Shown: positions 33,566-42,380, counted from the stretch's first letter. The stretch is DNA of 64,000 bases from an uncultured Dysosmobacter sp. (GCF_947631635.1 NZ_CANRMB010000001.1:186001-250000), one strand, 5' to 3'. Made by a program: numbers and translations. Notes: generated by a model from the sequence alone, not told the origin.

Positions 33566-34889
33566 GGACCACACCTCCCAACTGTTTATAGTCCTCCCAG
33601 AAGCCGGGGTAGGATTTGTTCACCGCCTGGGCACCCAGGATGGCGGTGGGGCCTTTGCAGTAGGCGGCGGCAATGGCCGCCGCCATGACGATGCGGTGGT
33701 CGTTGGCCCCGTCCACCGTGCCGCCGGTCAGGGGACGGCCCCCGTGGACGATCAGTCCCGCGGGCTGCTCCACGGCTTTGCCGCCCAGCGCTTTCAGCAT
33801 GGCGGCGGTGGTCTTGAGCCGGTCGCTCTCCTTCAGCCGCAGTCGGGCGGCATTGGTGAAATGGCTTTTCCCCTTGGCAAAGGCCGCCGCCACCGCCAAA
33901 ATGGGCAGCAGGTCGGGAACCTCGGATACGTCGATCTCCGCCGGATAGAGCTGGGAGGGAGCGGAGAGAAAGAAGCTGCCGCTCCCGCGGACGTCGGCGC
34001 GGAATTTCCGCAGGAGGGGGACAATGGCCTTGTCCCCCTGGGGAGAGGCATCGTCGGCATACAGAAGCGCGACGTGGTGGCCGCGGACCTTGCCCAGAGC
34101 GCCCGCTGTCAGGAAAAAGGCGGCGTTGGACCAGTCCCCATCCGCCCGGCACCGCTCTCCGGCGTGGAAGGCCTGCTTTCCGGGGATGGCCCATCCGGTG
34201 CCGGTGGGCCTGACAGAGATGCCGAACCGGCGCAGGGCGGCCAGCGTGATATCCACATAGGCGGCGGATTCCAGCTTGGTGGTGAGGGTCAGCGTGCTGT
34301 CCTCCGCGGCATTGGGCAGGGCCAGCAGCAGGCCGGTGATATACTGGGAGCTGATATTGCCCGGCAGAGCATAGTCCCCGCCGGTGAGCTTCCCATGGGT
34401 CTCAAAGGGCAGCTTTTCCGCGGAGAAGGAGACCCCATGGGCCGTCATCGCGGACATCAGGTCCCCGATGGGGCGCTCCGGCAGGCGGCCGCTGCCGGTA
34501 AACCGGACATGGCCGCAGAGCGCCGCGGCCACCGGGAGCAGGAAGCGGAAGGTGGAGCCGGATTCCCCGCAGTCCAGCAGGGGATCCTTCGGGACCTCCT
34601 GGATGGGGGTGACAAAAATGGAGGCGCCCGGATGATGGACCTGGGGGTCCTCTACGTCAGAGGGACCCGCGGAGGGACCCAGCCGAAAGGAGGCCCCCAG
34701 CGCCGTCAGGCAGGCCATAGTGGCCTCGATATCCGCGGAGACCCGGACATGGGGGATCTCTGACAGGATCAGCTCTGTGGGGCGGTCCGCCAGCGCCGCG
34801 CAGATCAGCTTGCGGTGCACATCGGATTTGGAGGGAATGGCGGCAGCAGAGCCGTCCAGGTATTTCACAGGTTCGATCAGAACGTCCAT
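33555..34889 (-). CDS. aroA: 5-enolpyruvylshikimate-3-phosphate synthase
   Basis: 444-residue EPSP synthase. Visible are IPSKSDVHRKLICAALAD near the N-terminus (catalytic Lys), CGESGSTFRFLLPVAA in the PEP/glyphosate-site position, SSQYITGLLLALP, and RLRLKESDRLKTTAAML near the C-terminus. It catalyses step 6 of the pathway. It starts 1 bp after the aroB stop. Confidence 0.96.
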   Translation of the reverse strand: MDVLIEPVKYLDGSAAAIPSKSDVHRKLICAALADRPTELILSEIPHVRVSADIEATMACLTALGASFRLGPSAGPSDVEDPQVHHPGASIFVTPIQEVPKDPLLDCGESGSTFRFLLPVAAALCGHVRFTGSGRLPERPIGDLMSAMTAHGVSFSAEKLPFETHGKLTGGDYALPGNISSQYITGLLLALPNAAEDSTLTLTTKLESAAYVDITLAALRRFGISVRPTGTGWAIPGKQAFHAGERCRADGDWSNAAFFLTAGALGKVRGHHVALLYADDASPQGDKAIVPLLRKFRADVRGSGSFFLSAPSQLYPAEIDVSEVPDLLPILAVAAAFAKGKSHFTNAARLRLKESDRLKTTAAMLKALGGKAVEQPAGLIVHGGRPLTGGTVDGANDHRIVMAAAIAAAYCKGPTAILGAQAVNKSYPGFWEDYKQLGGVVHVL

Positions 34890-34890
34890 C

Positions 34891-35961
34891 TCAGCCCTCC
34901 AGTCCCGCCGCGATCACGGGCAGCAGCTCCGAGACCGGCATCTTTTTCAGCGTACACGCGCCCATGCGCCTGGGTATGACCAAAGTGATATCCCCGCCGG
35001 TCCGCTTTTTGTCAGCGGAGGCGGCGTGGGCCAGGACCTCTGCGGGGTATTCCGTTCCGGTGGGAAGGCCGTTTTTGGCAAGGCAGGCGGCAATGCGGTC
35101 CGCAATGGGGGACTCCGTCCACCCCAGCTTTTCCGCGGACCGGGCAATGACGGCAAGGCCCGCCGCCACGGCGTGGCCGTGGGGGATGGCATAGCCGCTG
35201 CATTTCTCAATGGCGTGGCCCACGGTGTGGCCCAGGTTCAAAAGGCGGCGCTCATTCTGCTCCTTTTCATCCCGCTCCACGACACCTGCTTTGTAGGCCA
35301 CGCACCGGGCGATGACCTCCCCAGGGGCGGCGGTCAGGGTGCCGTCCTCGAACAGGGAAAACAGCCCCTCGTCGCTTAAAACGCCGGTCTTGATGGCCTC
35401 GGCAGCGCCATCGGCAAAGACGTCGGGGGGCAGGGAGCGGAGACAGTCTGTGTCGCACAGAACGGCGGCGGGCTGCAAAAAGGCTCCGGCCAGGTTTTTG
35501 CCCGCTTTCAGATCAATGGCGGTCTTGCCGCCCACGGAGGAGTCCACGGCGGACAGCAGTGTGGTGGGCAGCTGGACACAGCGGATGCCCCGGAGATACA
35601 CGGCGGCGGCAAAGCCCGCCATGTCGCCGGTGACGCCGCCGCCCAGAGCGACCACGCAGTCTGTGCGGGTCAGGCGCTCCTCCGCCAGAAATTCCAGGAT
35701 GCCGGAGAGGGTGTCAAAGTTTTTACGGGCCTCTCCCGTGGGAAAGACATAGGAGCTGACGGCAAATCCGGCCGTTTGCAGACTGCCGGTCACCACGCCC
35801 AGATACAGGGGGGCCACGGTGCTGTCGGTGATGACCGCCACATGGCAGGTCCCCAGAACGTCCCGCAGGCGCTGCCCGCAGATGCGCAGCAGGCCGGGAC
35901 CGATGGAGACCGTATAGGCGGGAGAGGTGCAGACCTGGATGGTTTGAATGGAGTCCGACAT
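34891..35961 (-). CDS. aroB: 3-dehydroquinate synthase
   Basis: 356-residue NAD- and metal-dependent dehydroquinate synthase. The motifs are VALGGGVTGDMAGFAAAVYLRG, QLPTTLLSAVDSSVGGKTAID and NLGHTVGHAIE with the metal-binding His. It catalyses step 2 of the pathway. It is third in the operon and separated from tyrA by 46 bp. Confidence 0.96.
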   Translation of the reverse strand: MSDSIQTIQVCTSPAYTVSIGPGLLRICGQRLRDVLGTCHVAVITDSTVAPLYLGVVTGSLQTAGFAVSSYVFPTGEARKNFDTLSGILEFLAEERLTRTDCVVALGGGVTGDMAGFAAAVYLRGIRCVQLPTTLLSAVDSSVGGKTAIDLKAGKNLAGAFLQPAAVLCDTDCLRSLPPDVFADGAAEAIKTGVLSDEGLFSLFEDGTLTAAPGEVIARCVAYKAGVVERDEKEQNERRLLNLGHTVGHAIEKCSGYAIPHGHAVAAGLAVIARSAEKLGWTESPIADRIAACLAKNGLPTGTEYPAEVLAHAASADKKRTGGDITLVIPRRMGACTLKKMPVSELLPVIAAGLEG

Positions 35962-36007
35962 AGAGATGCTCCTTCTTACAGATTAAAATACAGGCGGGAG
36001 GCGGATC

Positions 36008-36844
36008 TCAATGGCCGCCGGCGGAGGCCTTCTTCTCCCGGCCGTCCCTGAGCAGGGCCCGCAGCTTTTCCGCGTCCTTGGCTTTCAGGGCCTCCTGGTA
36101 TTCCGACAGGTGGCGGATGATCTCCTCCAGCTCGCAGGTCAGATAGTCCGCGTCGTCCAGAAACAGCTCCGTCCACATGTCCTCGTCCAGGCGGGCCACA
36201 CGGGTCATGTCCTGGAAGCTGCCCGCGGAGAAGCCACGGCGGCGCTGGGCCTCCGGGGATTTGATGTAGGAGCTGGAGACGATGTGGGCCAGCTGGGAGG
36301 TGAAGGCGATGATGCGGTCGTGCTCCTCCGGGTCGGAGAAGGTCAGCCCCGCAAAGCCGATGTCCAGGAAGAAATCCTTCAGGGTCTCCAGCAGCTGCAT
36401 ATCCGTCCGCTTGTCCGGCGTCAGGATCATGGAGGCCCCCACATACAGGCTGTCGGAGGCGGCGGTGAAGCCGCCCCGCTCCTTGCCCGCCATGGGGTGG
36501 CCGCCGATATAGGCGAAGCCGTACTGCTCGGCGATGGGGGCGATGGCCGCCACCACCGTCCGCTTCACGCCGCACAGGTCCACCAGAATGGCGGACTTGG
36601 CGATGCGCTCCGCGTGGCAGCGGACCCATTCGACGGCGGCGCCGGGACGGATCGCCACCAGGATCAGATCACATTGGGGCAGGTTGTCATCCGTCAGAGG
36701 CGCGTCGATGGCGCCGCACATCCGGGCCATGGTCATGGTCTCCGTGTCCAGGTCCGCGCCCCAGACCGTGTGGGCGGTGCGGGCTTTGATGCTCTTGGCC
36801 ATGGAGCCGCCGATGAGGCCCAGGCCGACGATACCGACATTCAT
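36008..36844 (-). CDS. tyrA: Prephenate dehydrogenase
   Basis: 278-residue NAD(P)-dependent dehydrogenase of tyrosine synthesis. An N-terminal Rossmann motif GLGLIGGSMAKSIK is followed by YIGGHPMAGKERGGF, which holds the catalytic His region, and a helical dimerisation domain. No ACT domain is fused at the C-terminus, so feedback would be weaker or act elsewhere. It lies 4 bp after aroF. Confidence 0.94.
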   Translation of the reverse strand: MNVGIVGLGLIGGSMAKSIKARTAHTVWGADLDTETMTMARMCGAIDAPLTDDNLPQCDLILVAIRPGAAVEWVRCHAERIAKSAILVDLCGVKRTVVAAIAPIAEQYGFAYIGGHPMAGKERGGFTAASDSLYVGASMILTPDKRTDMQLLETLKDFFLDIGFAGLTFSDPEEHDRIIAFTSQLAHIVSSSYIKSPEAQRRRGFSAGSFQDMTRVARLDEDMWTELFLDDADYLTCELEEIIRHLSEYQEALKAKDAEKLRALLRDGREKKASAGGH

Positions 36845-36848
36845 ACGA

Positions 36849-37862
36849 TCAATCCTCCAGAGTCTTCATCATCTCGTGGAGCTTCAGCAGCTTTTTGGCC
36901 AGGGGGTCGAACACCTCGGGCCGCAGGGACTGGGGACCGTCGCACAGGGCGCGGGCCGGGTCGTTGTGGACCTCGATCTGCAGACCGTCGGCGCCGGTGG
37001 CCACAGCGCCCATGGCCAGCGGCTCCACCAGCCAGCTCTTGCCGGTGGCGTGGCTGGGATCAATGATGATGGGCAGGTGGGTCAGCTTCCGCAGAACGGG
37101 GATGGCCGCCAGGTCCAGAGTGTTGCGGGTGTAGGACTCAAAGGTGCGGATGCCGCGCTCGCAGAGGATGACGTTCTCATTGCCGCCGGCCATGACATAT
37201 TCGGCGCTCATGAGCCACTCCTCATAGGTGGCGGACATGCCCCGCTTGATCATAACGGGCTTGTCCTGATGGCCCACGGCCTTCAAAAGGTCGAAGTTCT
37301 GCATGTTCCGGGCGCCGATCTGGATCACATCCACATCCTTGAACAGGGGCAGCTGGCTCAGGTCCATCAGCTCGGTGACGATGGGGAGGCCGGTCTCCTG
37401 CCGGGCGATCTTCAGGTACTCCAGGCCGGTGGCGCCCAGGCCCTGGAAGGAGTAGGGAGAGGTGCGGGGCTTGAAGGCGCCGCCCCGGAGCATGGTGGCG
37501 CCGCTGGCCTTGACGGCCTTGGCAATAGCCACCACCTGCTCCTCGGATTCCACAGAGCAGGGACCTGCCATGATGGTCAGATTGCCGCCGCCGATCTGGG
37601 TGCTGCCCACCTGGACGACGGTGTCCTCAGGATGGAATTTGCGGTTGGCGTTTTTATAGGGCTCCTGCACGCGCTTCACATCGTCAACGATATCCAGGGC
37701 GGCGATCAGGTCGATATCCAGCTTGGAGGTATCGCCCACCAGGCCCAGAATGGTATGGGCCTCGCCGATGCTGGTGTGGATGGTGATGCCCTTCTCCTGC
37801 AGCCAGGAGATCAGGTTTTCCAGCTGGTCACGGTTGGGATTGTGCTTCAAAATGACGATCAT
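36849..37862 (-). CDS. aroF: DAHP synthase with N-terminal regulatory domain (AroF / type I-beta)
   Basis: 337-residue 3-deoxy-D-arabino-heptulosonate-7-phosphate synthase, the committing step of aromatic synthesis. Residues 1 to about 65 form the ferredoxin-like regulatory domain (MIVILKHNPNRDQLENLISWL) seen in Thermotoga-type enzymes, which binds Phe or Tyr. The TIM-barrel follows with IMAGPCSVES, KPRTSPYSFQGLG and ERGIRTFESYTRNTLD. It is the first structural gene after the Phe/Tyr leader peptide and its terminator, which gives two levels of end-product control. The ribosome site is AAGGAGG. Confidence 0.96.
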   Translation of the reverse strand: MIVILKHNPNRDQLENLISWLQEKGITIHTSIGEAHTILGLVGDTSKLDIDLIAALDIVDDVKRVQEPYKNANRKFHPEDTVVQVGSTQIGGGNLTIMAGPCSVESEEQVVAIAKAVKASGATMLRGGAFKPRTSPYSFQGLGATGLEYLKIARQETGLPIVTELMDLSQLPLFKDVDVIQIGARNMQNFDLLKAVGHQDKPVMIKRGMSATYEEWLMSAEYVMAGGNENVILCERGIRTFESYTRNTLDLAAIPVLRKLTHLPIIIDPSHATGKSWLVEPLAMGAVATGADGLQIEVHNDPARALCDGPQSLRPEVFDPLAKKLLKLHEMMKTLED

Positions 37863-37889
37863 GATAAATTCCTCCTTAAAAAGTTCGGA

Positions 37890-37960
37890 TCGTACAAAAA
37901 AACCCGCAGCCGGTTCGGCTGCGGGTCATGATGCACGGACAGTTTTTGACAAAACCGGCC
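37890..37960 (-). promoter_or_regulatory. Attenuator (terminator plus antiterminator) of the aro operon
   Basis: Minus strand terminator CCCGCAGCCG-AAC-CGGCTGCGGG (37903-37925) is followed by seven or more T. The upstream segment GCCGGTT (37953-37959), directly after the leader stop codon, is a perfect 7-bp complement of AACCGGC inside the terminator. It could form the competing antiterminator. A ribosome stalled on the Tyr/Phe codons would favour read-through. Confidence 0.9.
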
Positions 37961-38059
37961 TTACACCCGAGTGCTTTCAGCCAAACCGAAATAAGCCTTA
38001 CCATAAAAGTAGGTAAAGCTAAAGTAGCGGTATTCAGCTGCACGGGCGATGTTGGTCAT
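37961..38059 (-). CDS. Phe/Tyr-rich leader peptide of the aro operon (32 aa)
   Basis: 32-codon ORF beginning MTNIARAA and containing the segment EYRYFSFTYFYGKAYF. It has five Tyr and four Phe within 15 codons, all between residues 10 and 24. It has a ribosome site GAAAGGGA and starts about 22 nt downstream of the predicted transcription start. The stop codon abuts the antiterminator. This is a classic ribosome-mediated attenuation leader sensing charged tRNA-Tyr and tRNA-Phe, the two end products of this operon. It contains no Trp codon. Confidence 0.9.
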   Translation of the reverse strand: MTNIARAAEYRYFSFTYFYGKAYFGLAESTRV

Positions 38060-38083
38060 TGTCGTGGTCCCTTTCAGTCTCTT

Positions 38084-38112
38084 TAGATATTTAAAGCATA
38101 GCACCTTGACAA
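38084..38112 (-). promoter_or_regulatory. Promoter of the aro operon
   Basis: Minus strand TTGTCA (38107-38112), 17-bp spacer, TATCTA (38084-38089). Confidence 0.7.
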
Positions 38113-38183
38113 TCAAAAGAAAACTGTGAGTTCATACAAAGAGAAGCGGGGAATTTTGAAAATAATAGGAAGATTCCGCCAAA

Positions 38184-38732
38184 TCAAACGGCCGCCGGAA
38201 GGCATCCGGCCATGAGCAGCTCTGTCGCCTGCAAAATATAGCGAACGTCCCGCTGGAGCCCGGCGGAGGCGGCCATGTACTGGCGGTGCAGCTCTCCGAT
38301 CGCGGCGGTCAGATCGCGGCAGACCTGTTCGCGCCGCAGGGCGCGGCCGGCCAGATAGGCGGCGAGATACATCCGCAGTTCGCGCTCATAGCGGTGGTGG
38401 TCCATCAGGCTGTCGGGGAAGGTCTCGTTGTGGGGGTACGTAAAAGCGTCGGCCAGGTAGTGGGTCAGCTTGCCCAGGGTATAGTACTGCCAGACCGTCC
38501 ACTTGGACCGGCTCTGGAGCCTTTCGATGTGGGCATTGATGTAGTGCTGAGAGTTGGTATAGTTATGTCCCCGGAATTTATAGGCCCGCAGGGAGCCTTT
38601 CAGATAGCTCAGGGGATTGCAGTCCGGCTGGAAAGAGCCGAATAGAAAGGCCAGCTCAAAGCGTCTGGCGCGAAATCCGTGCTGGCCGCGGAGAAGGGCG
38701 GATGCCAAAAGCGTGTGGCTGCGTTTTTGCAT
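38184..38732 (-). CDS. Zinc-dependent phospholipase C-like protein
   Basis: 182-residue protein with the His/Asp pattern of the PF00882 family: LLASALL near the N-terminus, LFGSFQPD, then LGKLTHYLADAFTYPHNE with the paired H...D..H metal ligands. There is no clear signal peptide, unlike secreted clostridial alpha-toxins, so it is probably a cytosolic relative of unknown substrate. The start ATG at 38732 follows GGAGG. It is monocistronic with its own promoter. Confidence 0.82.
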   Translation of the reverse strand: MQKRSHTLLASALLRGQHGFRARRFELAFLFGSFQPDCNPLSYLKGSLRAYKFRGHNYTNSQHYINAHIERLQSRSKWTVWQYYTLGKLTHYLADAFTYPHNETFPDSLMDHHRYERELRMYLAAYLAGRALRREQVCRDLTAAIGELHRQYMAASAGLQRDVRYILQATELLMAGCLPAAV

Positions 38733-38771
38733 GGGGCTACCTCCAAGCGTATGATCCATCGGAACGGACCC

Positions 38772-38800
38772 AGTATACCACGGCCTTAAACGGTGCGCAA
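38772..38800 (-). promoter_or_regulatory. Promoter of the phospholipase C-like gene
   Basis: Minus strand TTGCGC (38795-38800), 17-bp spacer, TATACT (38772-38777). Confidence 0.65.
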
Positions 38801-39006
38801 GCAGGAAAAAATGAAAAAAACAGGAAAATTCGGTCATATTTTGAAAAAAATGGAATTTTTGGGCGGGATATGAGGACGCCCGGAGGGGAACGGCCGCGGT
38901 GGAGACCTGGTCTGAGATCTGGCCAGGACGCCGCTGTTTGGGAGCCGGGGCCTTGCTGCGTTTTGCCGAAAGCCGGTCAAAATCCGGAAAATGCCGATGG
39001 TTTGGT

Positions 39007-39035
39007 TTGACTTCCGGCCGCTGGGTCCTTACAAT
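39007..39035 (+). promoter_or_regulatory. Promoter of the lrgA-lrgB pair
   Basis: TTGACT (39007-39012), 17-bp spacer, TACAAT (39030-39035). The start site falls near 39042, so the in-frame ATG at 39034 lies inside the -10 element and cannot be the start codon. The region 38801-39006 holds no gene. Confidence 0.85.
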
Positions 39036-39069
39036 GGATCTCAACGATATGAAAAAGGACGTGATCCGT

Positions 39070-39432
39070 TTGAAAATTTTGACGCAGGTGGGGATCGTTT
39101 TCGGCATCTGCTGGGTAAGCGTGTGGATCGAAAAGCTGCTTCCCTTCACCGTGCCTGCCAGCATCATCGGGATGCTGCTGCTATTGCTGCTGCTGTTATC
39201 CGGCGTGGTGAAGCCGGAACATATCCAGGAGAAGTCCGATTACCTGCTGGCAAACCTGCCCTTCTTTTTCATCCCCGCCGCGGTGAGCATCATCAACTAT
39301 CTGGACGTGCTGAAGAGCAGTCTGGCGGCCCTGGCGGTGGTGTGCGTGGTCCCCACGTTTCTGGTGTTCGGCGTCACAGCCGGTGTGGTGCAGCTCACAT
39401 ACCGCCTGATGGAGAGGAGGAAGCGGAGATGA
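39070..39432 (+). CDS. CidA/LrgA family membrane protein
   Basis: 120-residue protein with about four transmembrane helices: MKILTQVGIVFGICWVSVWI, LPFTVPASIIGMLLLLLLLL, LLANLPFFFIPAAVSII and a C-terminal helix. It is the holin-like LrgA/CidA family, which modulates murein hydrolase export or carboxylate transport with an LrgB partner. The TTG at 39070 is chosen because AAAAAGGA sits just upstream and the length then matches the family; an ATG at 39049 is the alternative. It overlaps lrgB by 4 bp. Confidence 0.88.
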   Translation: MKILTQVGIVFGICWVSVWIEKLLPFTVPASIIGMLLLLLLLLSGVVKPEHIQEKSDYLLANLPFFFIPAAVSIINYLDVLKSSLAALAVVCVVPTFLVFGVTAGVVQLTYRLMERRKRR

Positions 39433-40121
39433 TGCAGGAAGCGGTGCAATCCCCCTTCTTCGGCGTGACCCTGACCGTGGCTGCCTACTGGATGGGCAGC
39501 AGGATCCAGAAAAAGACGGGCCTGGTGGTCTGCAACAGCATGATCCTTGCGGTGCTGATGATCATCGCGGTGCTGTCGGTGTTCCATATTCCCTATGAGT
39601 CCTACAATGCGGGCGGAAGCATCATCAACCTCTTTCTGGGACCCACGACGGTCTGCCTGGCGATGACCATTTACAGCAAGATCGATCTCCTGAAGAAAAA
39701 CTGGCTGCCCATCCTGACGGGCTGCGCGGCGGGGACCGTGACCTCGGTCCTCAGCGTCTGGGGGATCTGCCGCCTGTTCCAGCTGGACAGCGCCCTGACG
39801 GCGGCTCTGCTGCCAAAGTCCGTGACGACGCCCATTGCCTCCGCGATCTCGGAGGGCCACGGCGGCATCGTGTCCATCACCGTGGCAGTGGTGATCATCA
39901 CAGGAATGGTGGGCAACCTGTGCGCTCCGGCCATGGTGAAGCTGTTTCGGGTAAAGGACCCGGTGGCGGCCGGATTGGGCATCGGCGCGTGCAGCCATGC
40001 CATCGGGACTGCCAAAGCGCTGGAACTGGGAGAGACCGAGGGAGCTATGAGCAGTTTGGCCATCGGCCTGTGCGGCGTATTGACGACCATCGCGGCACTG
40101 TTTTTTGATTTTCTGCTTTGA
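39429..40121 (+). CDS. LrgB family membrane protein
   Basis: 230-residue polytopic protein of the LrgB/CidB family. It has AAYWMGSRIQKKTGLVVCNS at the N-terminus, LGPTTVCLAMTIY, LLPKSVTTPIASAISEGHGG (the strongest family signature) and GIGACSHAIGTAKALELGETEGAMSSLA. It partners the LrgA-like protein encoded upstream (ATGA-type overlap) and starts at ATG 39429 with GAGGAGG. The known roles are control of autolysis and, in some bacteria, pyruvate uptake. Confidence 0.93.
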   Translation: MMQEAVQSPFFGVTLTVAAYWMGSRIQKKTGLVVCNSMILAVLMIIAVLSVFHIPYESYNAGGSIINLFLGPTTVCLAMTIYSKIDLLKKNWLPILTGCAAGTVTSVLSVWGICRLFQLDSALTAALLPKSVTTPIASAISEGHGGIVSITVAVVIITGMVGNLCAPAMVKLFRVKDPVAAGLGIGACSHAIGTAKALELGETEGAMSSLAIGLCGVLTTIAALFFDFLL

Positions 40122-40140
40122 GACAGAGAACCTCGTACAT

Positions 40141-40187
40141 AAAGCAAGTGCTCCTTGGGACTGTTCCCATGGAGCACTCGCTTTTAT
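40141..40187. terminator. Bidirectional terminator
   Basis: Long stem from AAAGCAAGTGCTCCTTGGGA to TCCCATGGAGCACTCGCTTTTA; separates the convergent lrgB and glnN genes. Confidence 0.9.
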
Positions 40188-40207
40188 GAAAGAGTTTGCT
40201 GGACAGT

Positions 40208-42295
40208 TTACACGGAGAACAGCAGGTCGGCGTATACGGGGAAGGGCCAGTATTCAGAGGCGGTGATGGCCTCCAGCTTGTCGGCGGCCTCCCGGGCCTT
40301 GGCCATGTCGGCCACGATGACATCGTGGGCGTAGACCATGGCCTTTTTGGCGTCGGCGGGCATCTTTGCCAGATCCCTTTCCAGCTTGTCGCAGGCGGAC
40401 ATCAGCGCGTCTGTCAGCTTGGCGGTTTCCCTGGCGGTGGCGGTCTCGTACTTGCAGGAGACGCCCAGGGCCTCTTTGCTGGCGGCGCGCTCGCAGAGGT
40501 CGGCGGCGTAGCCGGAGACGGCGGGCAGGATGTCGTGCCGGATCATGTCGATCATGGTATTGGCCTCGATGCCGATGACGGTGGAGTAGTTCTCCACATG
40601 GATCTCGGCGCGTGCGTTGATCTCCTCCTTGGTGTAAATGCCGTGCTTGACAAACAGGTCCACGTTCTTCTTGGCGGTGTACATGGGCAGGGCGTCGGCG
40701 GTGGAGGTCAGGTTGCACAGGCCCCGCTTCTCGGCTTCGCGGATCCAGGCGTCGTCATAACCATTGCCGTTGAAGATGATGCGCTGGTGCTCGGTAAAGA
40801 CCTTTTTGATGAGCTTCTGCAGATCGGCCTGGAAGTCCCTGGACTTCTCCAGCTCATCGGCGAACTGCTTCAGCTCCTCCGCCATCATGGTGTTCAGGGC
40901 GATGTTGGGGCCCGAGATGGACTGGGAGGAGCCCAGCATGCGGAACTCGAACTTGTTGCCGGTGAAGGCCATGGGGGAGGTGCGGTTGCGGTCGGTGTTG
41001 TCCTGGGGGATGGCGGGCAGAACGTCCACGCCGATCTCCAGGGTGCGCTTGCCGGAGTCCTTGTGCTGGGTGCCCTTGATGATGGACTCCACCACGCCGT
41101 TCAGCTCGTCGCCCAGGAAGATGGAGATAACGGCGGGAGGCGCCTCCTGCGCGCCCAAGCGGTGGTCATTGCCTGCAAAGGCCACAGTGGCCCGCAGGAA
41201 GTCCTGATAGTCGTCCACGCCCTTGATGAAAGCGGCCAGGAACAGCAGGAACTGGGCGTTCTGGCTGGGGGTGGAGCCGGGCTTGAACAGGTTTTTGCCG
41301 GTGTCGGTGCCCAGGGACCAGTTGTCGTGCTTGCCGGAGCCGTTGACGCCGGCGAAGGGCTTTTCATGGAGCAGGCACACCAGACCGTGGCGGTCGGCCA
41401 CCTTCTTCATCATCTCCATGGCCAGCTGGTTGTGGTCACAGGCGGTGTTGGCGTCGGAGAAGATGGGGGCCATTTCATGCTGGGAGGGGGCCACCTCGTT
41501 GTGCTTGGTCTTGCTGAGAACACCAAGGGCCCACAGCGTCTCGTCCAGGTCCTTCATGTAAGCGGCCACCCGGGGTTTGATGGCGCCGAAGTAGTGGTCC
41601 TCCAGCTCCTGGCCCCGGGGGGGCTTGGCGCCGAACAGGGTCCGGCCGGTCATCCGCAGGTCTTTGCGCAGGTTATACAGCTCCTTGTCGATCAGGAAGT
41701 ACTCCTGCTCGGGACCCACCTGGGCGGTGACGCGCTTGGTCTCCGTATCGCCGAAGAGCCGCAGGATGCGGATGGCCTGGCGGGAGACCTCGTCCATGGA
41801 GCGCAGCAGGGGGGTCTTTTTGTCCAGCGCGTGGCCGGAGTAGGAGCAGAAGATGGTGGGGATGCACAGGGAACCCTCCTTGATAAAGGCGAAGGAGGTG
41901 GGGTCCCAGGCGGTGTAGCCACGGGCCTCAAAGGTGGCGCGGAGGCCGCCGGAGGGGAAGGAGGAGGCGTCTGGCTCACCGCGGACCAGCTCCTTGCCGG
42001 AGAACTCCATGATGATCTTGCCGCCGCCCGCAGGGGAGATGAAGCTGTCGTGCTTCTCGGCGGTGACGCCGGTCATGGGCTGGAACCAATGGGTGTAATG
42101 GGTGGCTCCCTTTTCCACGGCCCACTGCTTCATGGCCTCGGCGATCTCATTGGCGGTGGAGATGTCCAGGGAAGTGCCCTCGGTAACGCACTTTTTCCAG
42201 GCGCCGTAGGACGCGGCGGAGAGGCGCTCCTTCATGGTCTCCTCATTAAAGACCATGCTGCCGAACAGCTCTGGGAGTTTCGCAGGTGTACTCAT
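40208..42295 (-). CDS. glnN: Glutamine synthetase, type III
   Basis: 695-residue GSIII, synthesising glutamine from glutamate, ammonia and ATP; dodecameric, common in Clostridia and Bacteroides. The motifs are LPELFGSMVFN at the N-terminus, VGPEQEYFLID, HEMAPIFSDANTACDHNQL, VNGSGKHDNWSLGTD, and NDHRLGAQEAPPAVISIFLG. The start is the ATG at 42295, nine bases after GGAGG; the ATG at 42304 overlaps the ribosome site. It lies next to asnB, which uses its product as amide donor. Confidence 0.96.
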   Translation of the reverse strand: MSTPAKLPELFGSMVFNEETMKERLSAASYGAWKKCVTEGTSLDISTANEIAEAMKQWAVEKGATHYTHWFQPMTGVTAEKHDSFISPAGGGKIIMEFSGKELVRGEPDASSFPSGGLRATFEARGYTAWDPTSFAFIKEGSLCIPTIFCSYSGHALDKKTPLLRSMDEVSRQAIRILRLFGDTETKRVTAQVGPEQEYFLIDKELYNLRKDLRMTGRTLFGAKPPRGQELEDHYFGAIKPRVAAYMKDLDETLWALGVLSKTKHNEVAPSQHEMAPIFSDANTACDHNQLAMEMMKKVADRHGLVCLLHEKPFAGVNGSGKHDNWSLGTDTGKNLFKPGSTPSQNAQFLLFLAAFIKGVDDYQDFLRATVAFAGNDHRLGAQEAPPAVISIFLGDELNGVVESIIKGTQHKDSGKRTLEIGVDVLPAIPQDNTDRNRTSPMAFTGNKFEFRMLGSSQSISGPNIALNTMMAEELKQFADELEKSRDFQADLQKLIKKVFTEHQRIIFNGNGYDDAWIREAEKRGLCNLTSTADALPMYTAKKNVDLFVKHGIYTKEEINARAEIHVENYSTVIGIEANTMIDMIRHDILPAVSGYAADLCERAASKEALGVSCKYETATARETAKLTDALMSACDKLERDLAKMPADAKKAMVYAHDVIVADMAKAREAADKLEAITASEYWPFPVYADLLFSV

Positions 42296-42324
42296 ACGTT
42301 TCATCCTCCTATATTTCTAACAGA

Positions 42325-42352
42325 ATAGTACCATAAATCCGCGGAAACACAA
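42325..42352 (-). promoter_or_regulatory. Promoter of glnN
   Basis: Minus strand TTGTGT (42347-42352), 16-bp spacer, TACTAT (42325-42330). Confidence 0.65.
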
Positions 42353-42380
42353 TAGGTAATACTTCTATATTTTCCAGTGA

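Noticed and set aside
39034-39036. ATG as start of the LrgA-like gene
   Set aside because: It overlaps the -10 element TACAAT of a good promoter, so it would not be transcribed as a start codon; TTG 39070 has a ribosome site and matches family length.
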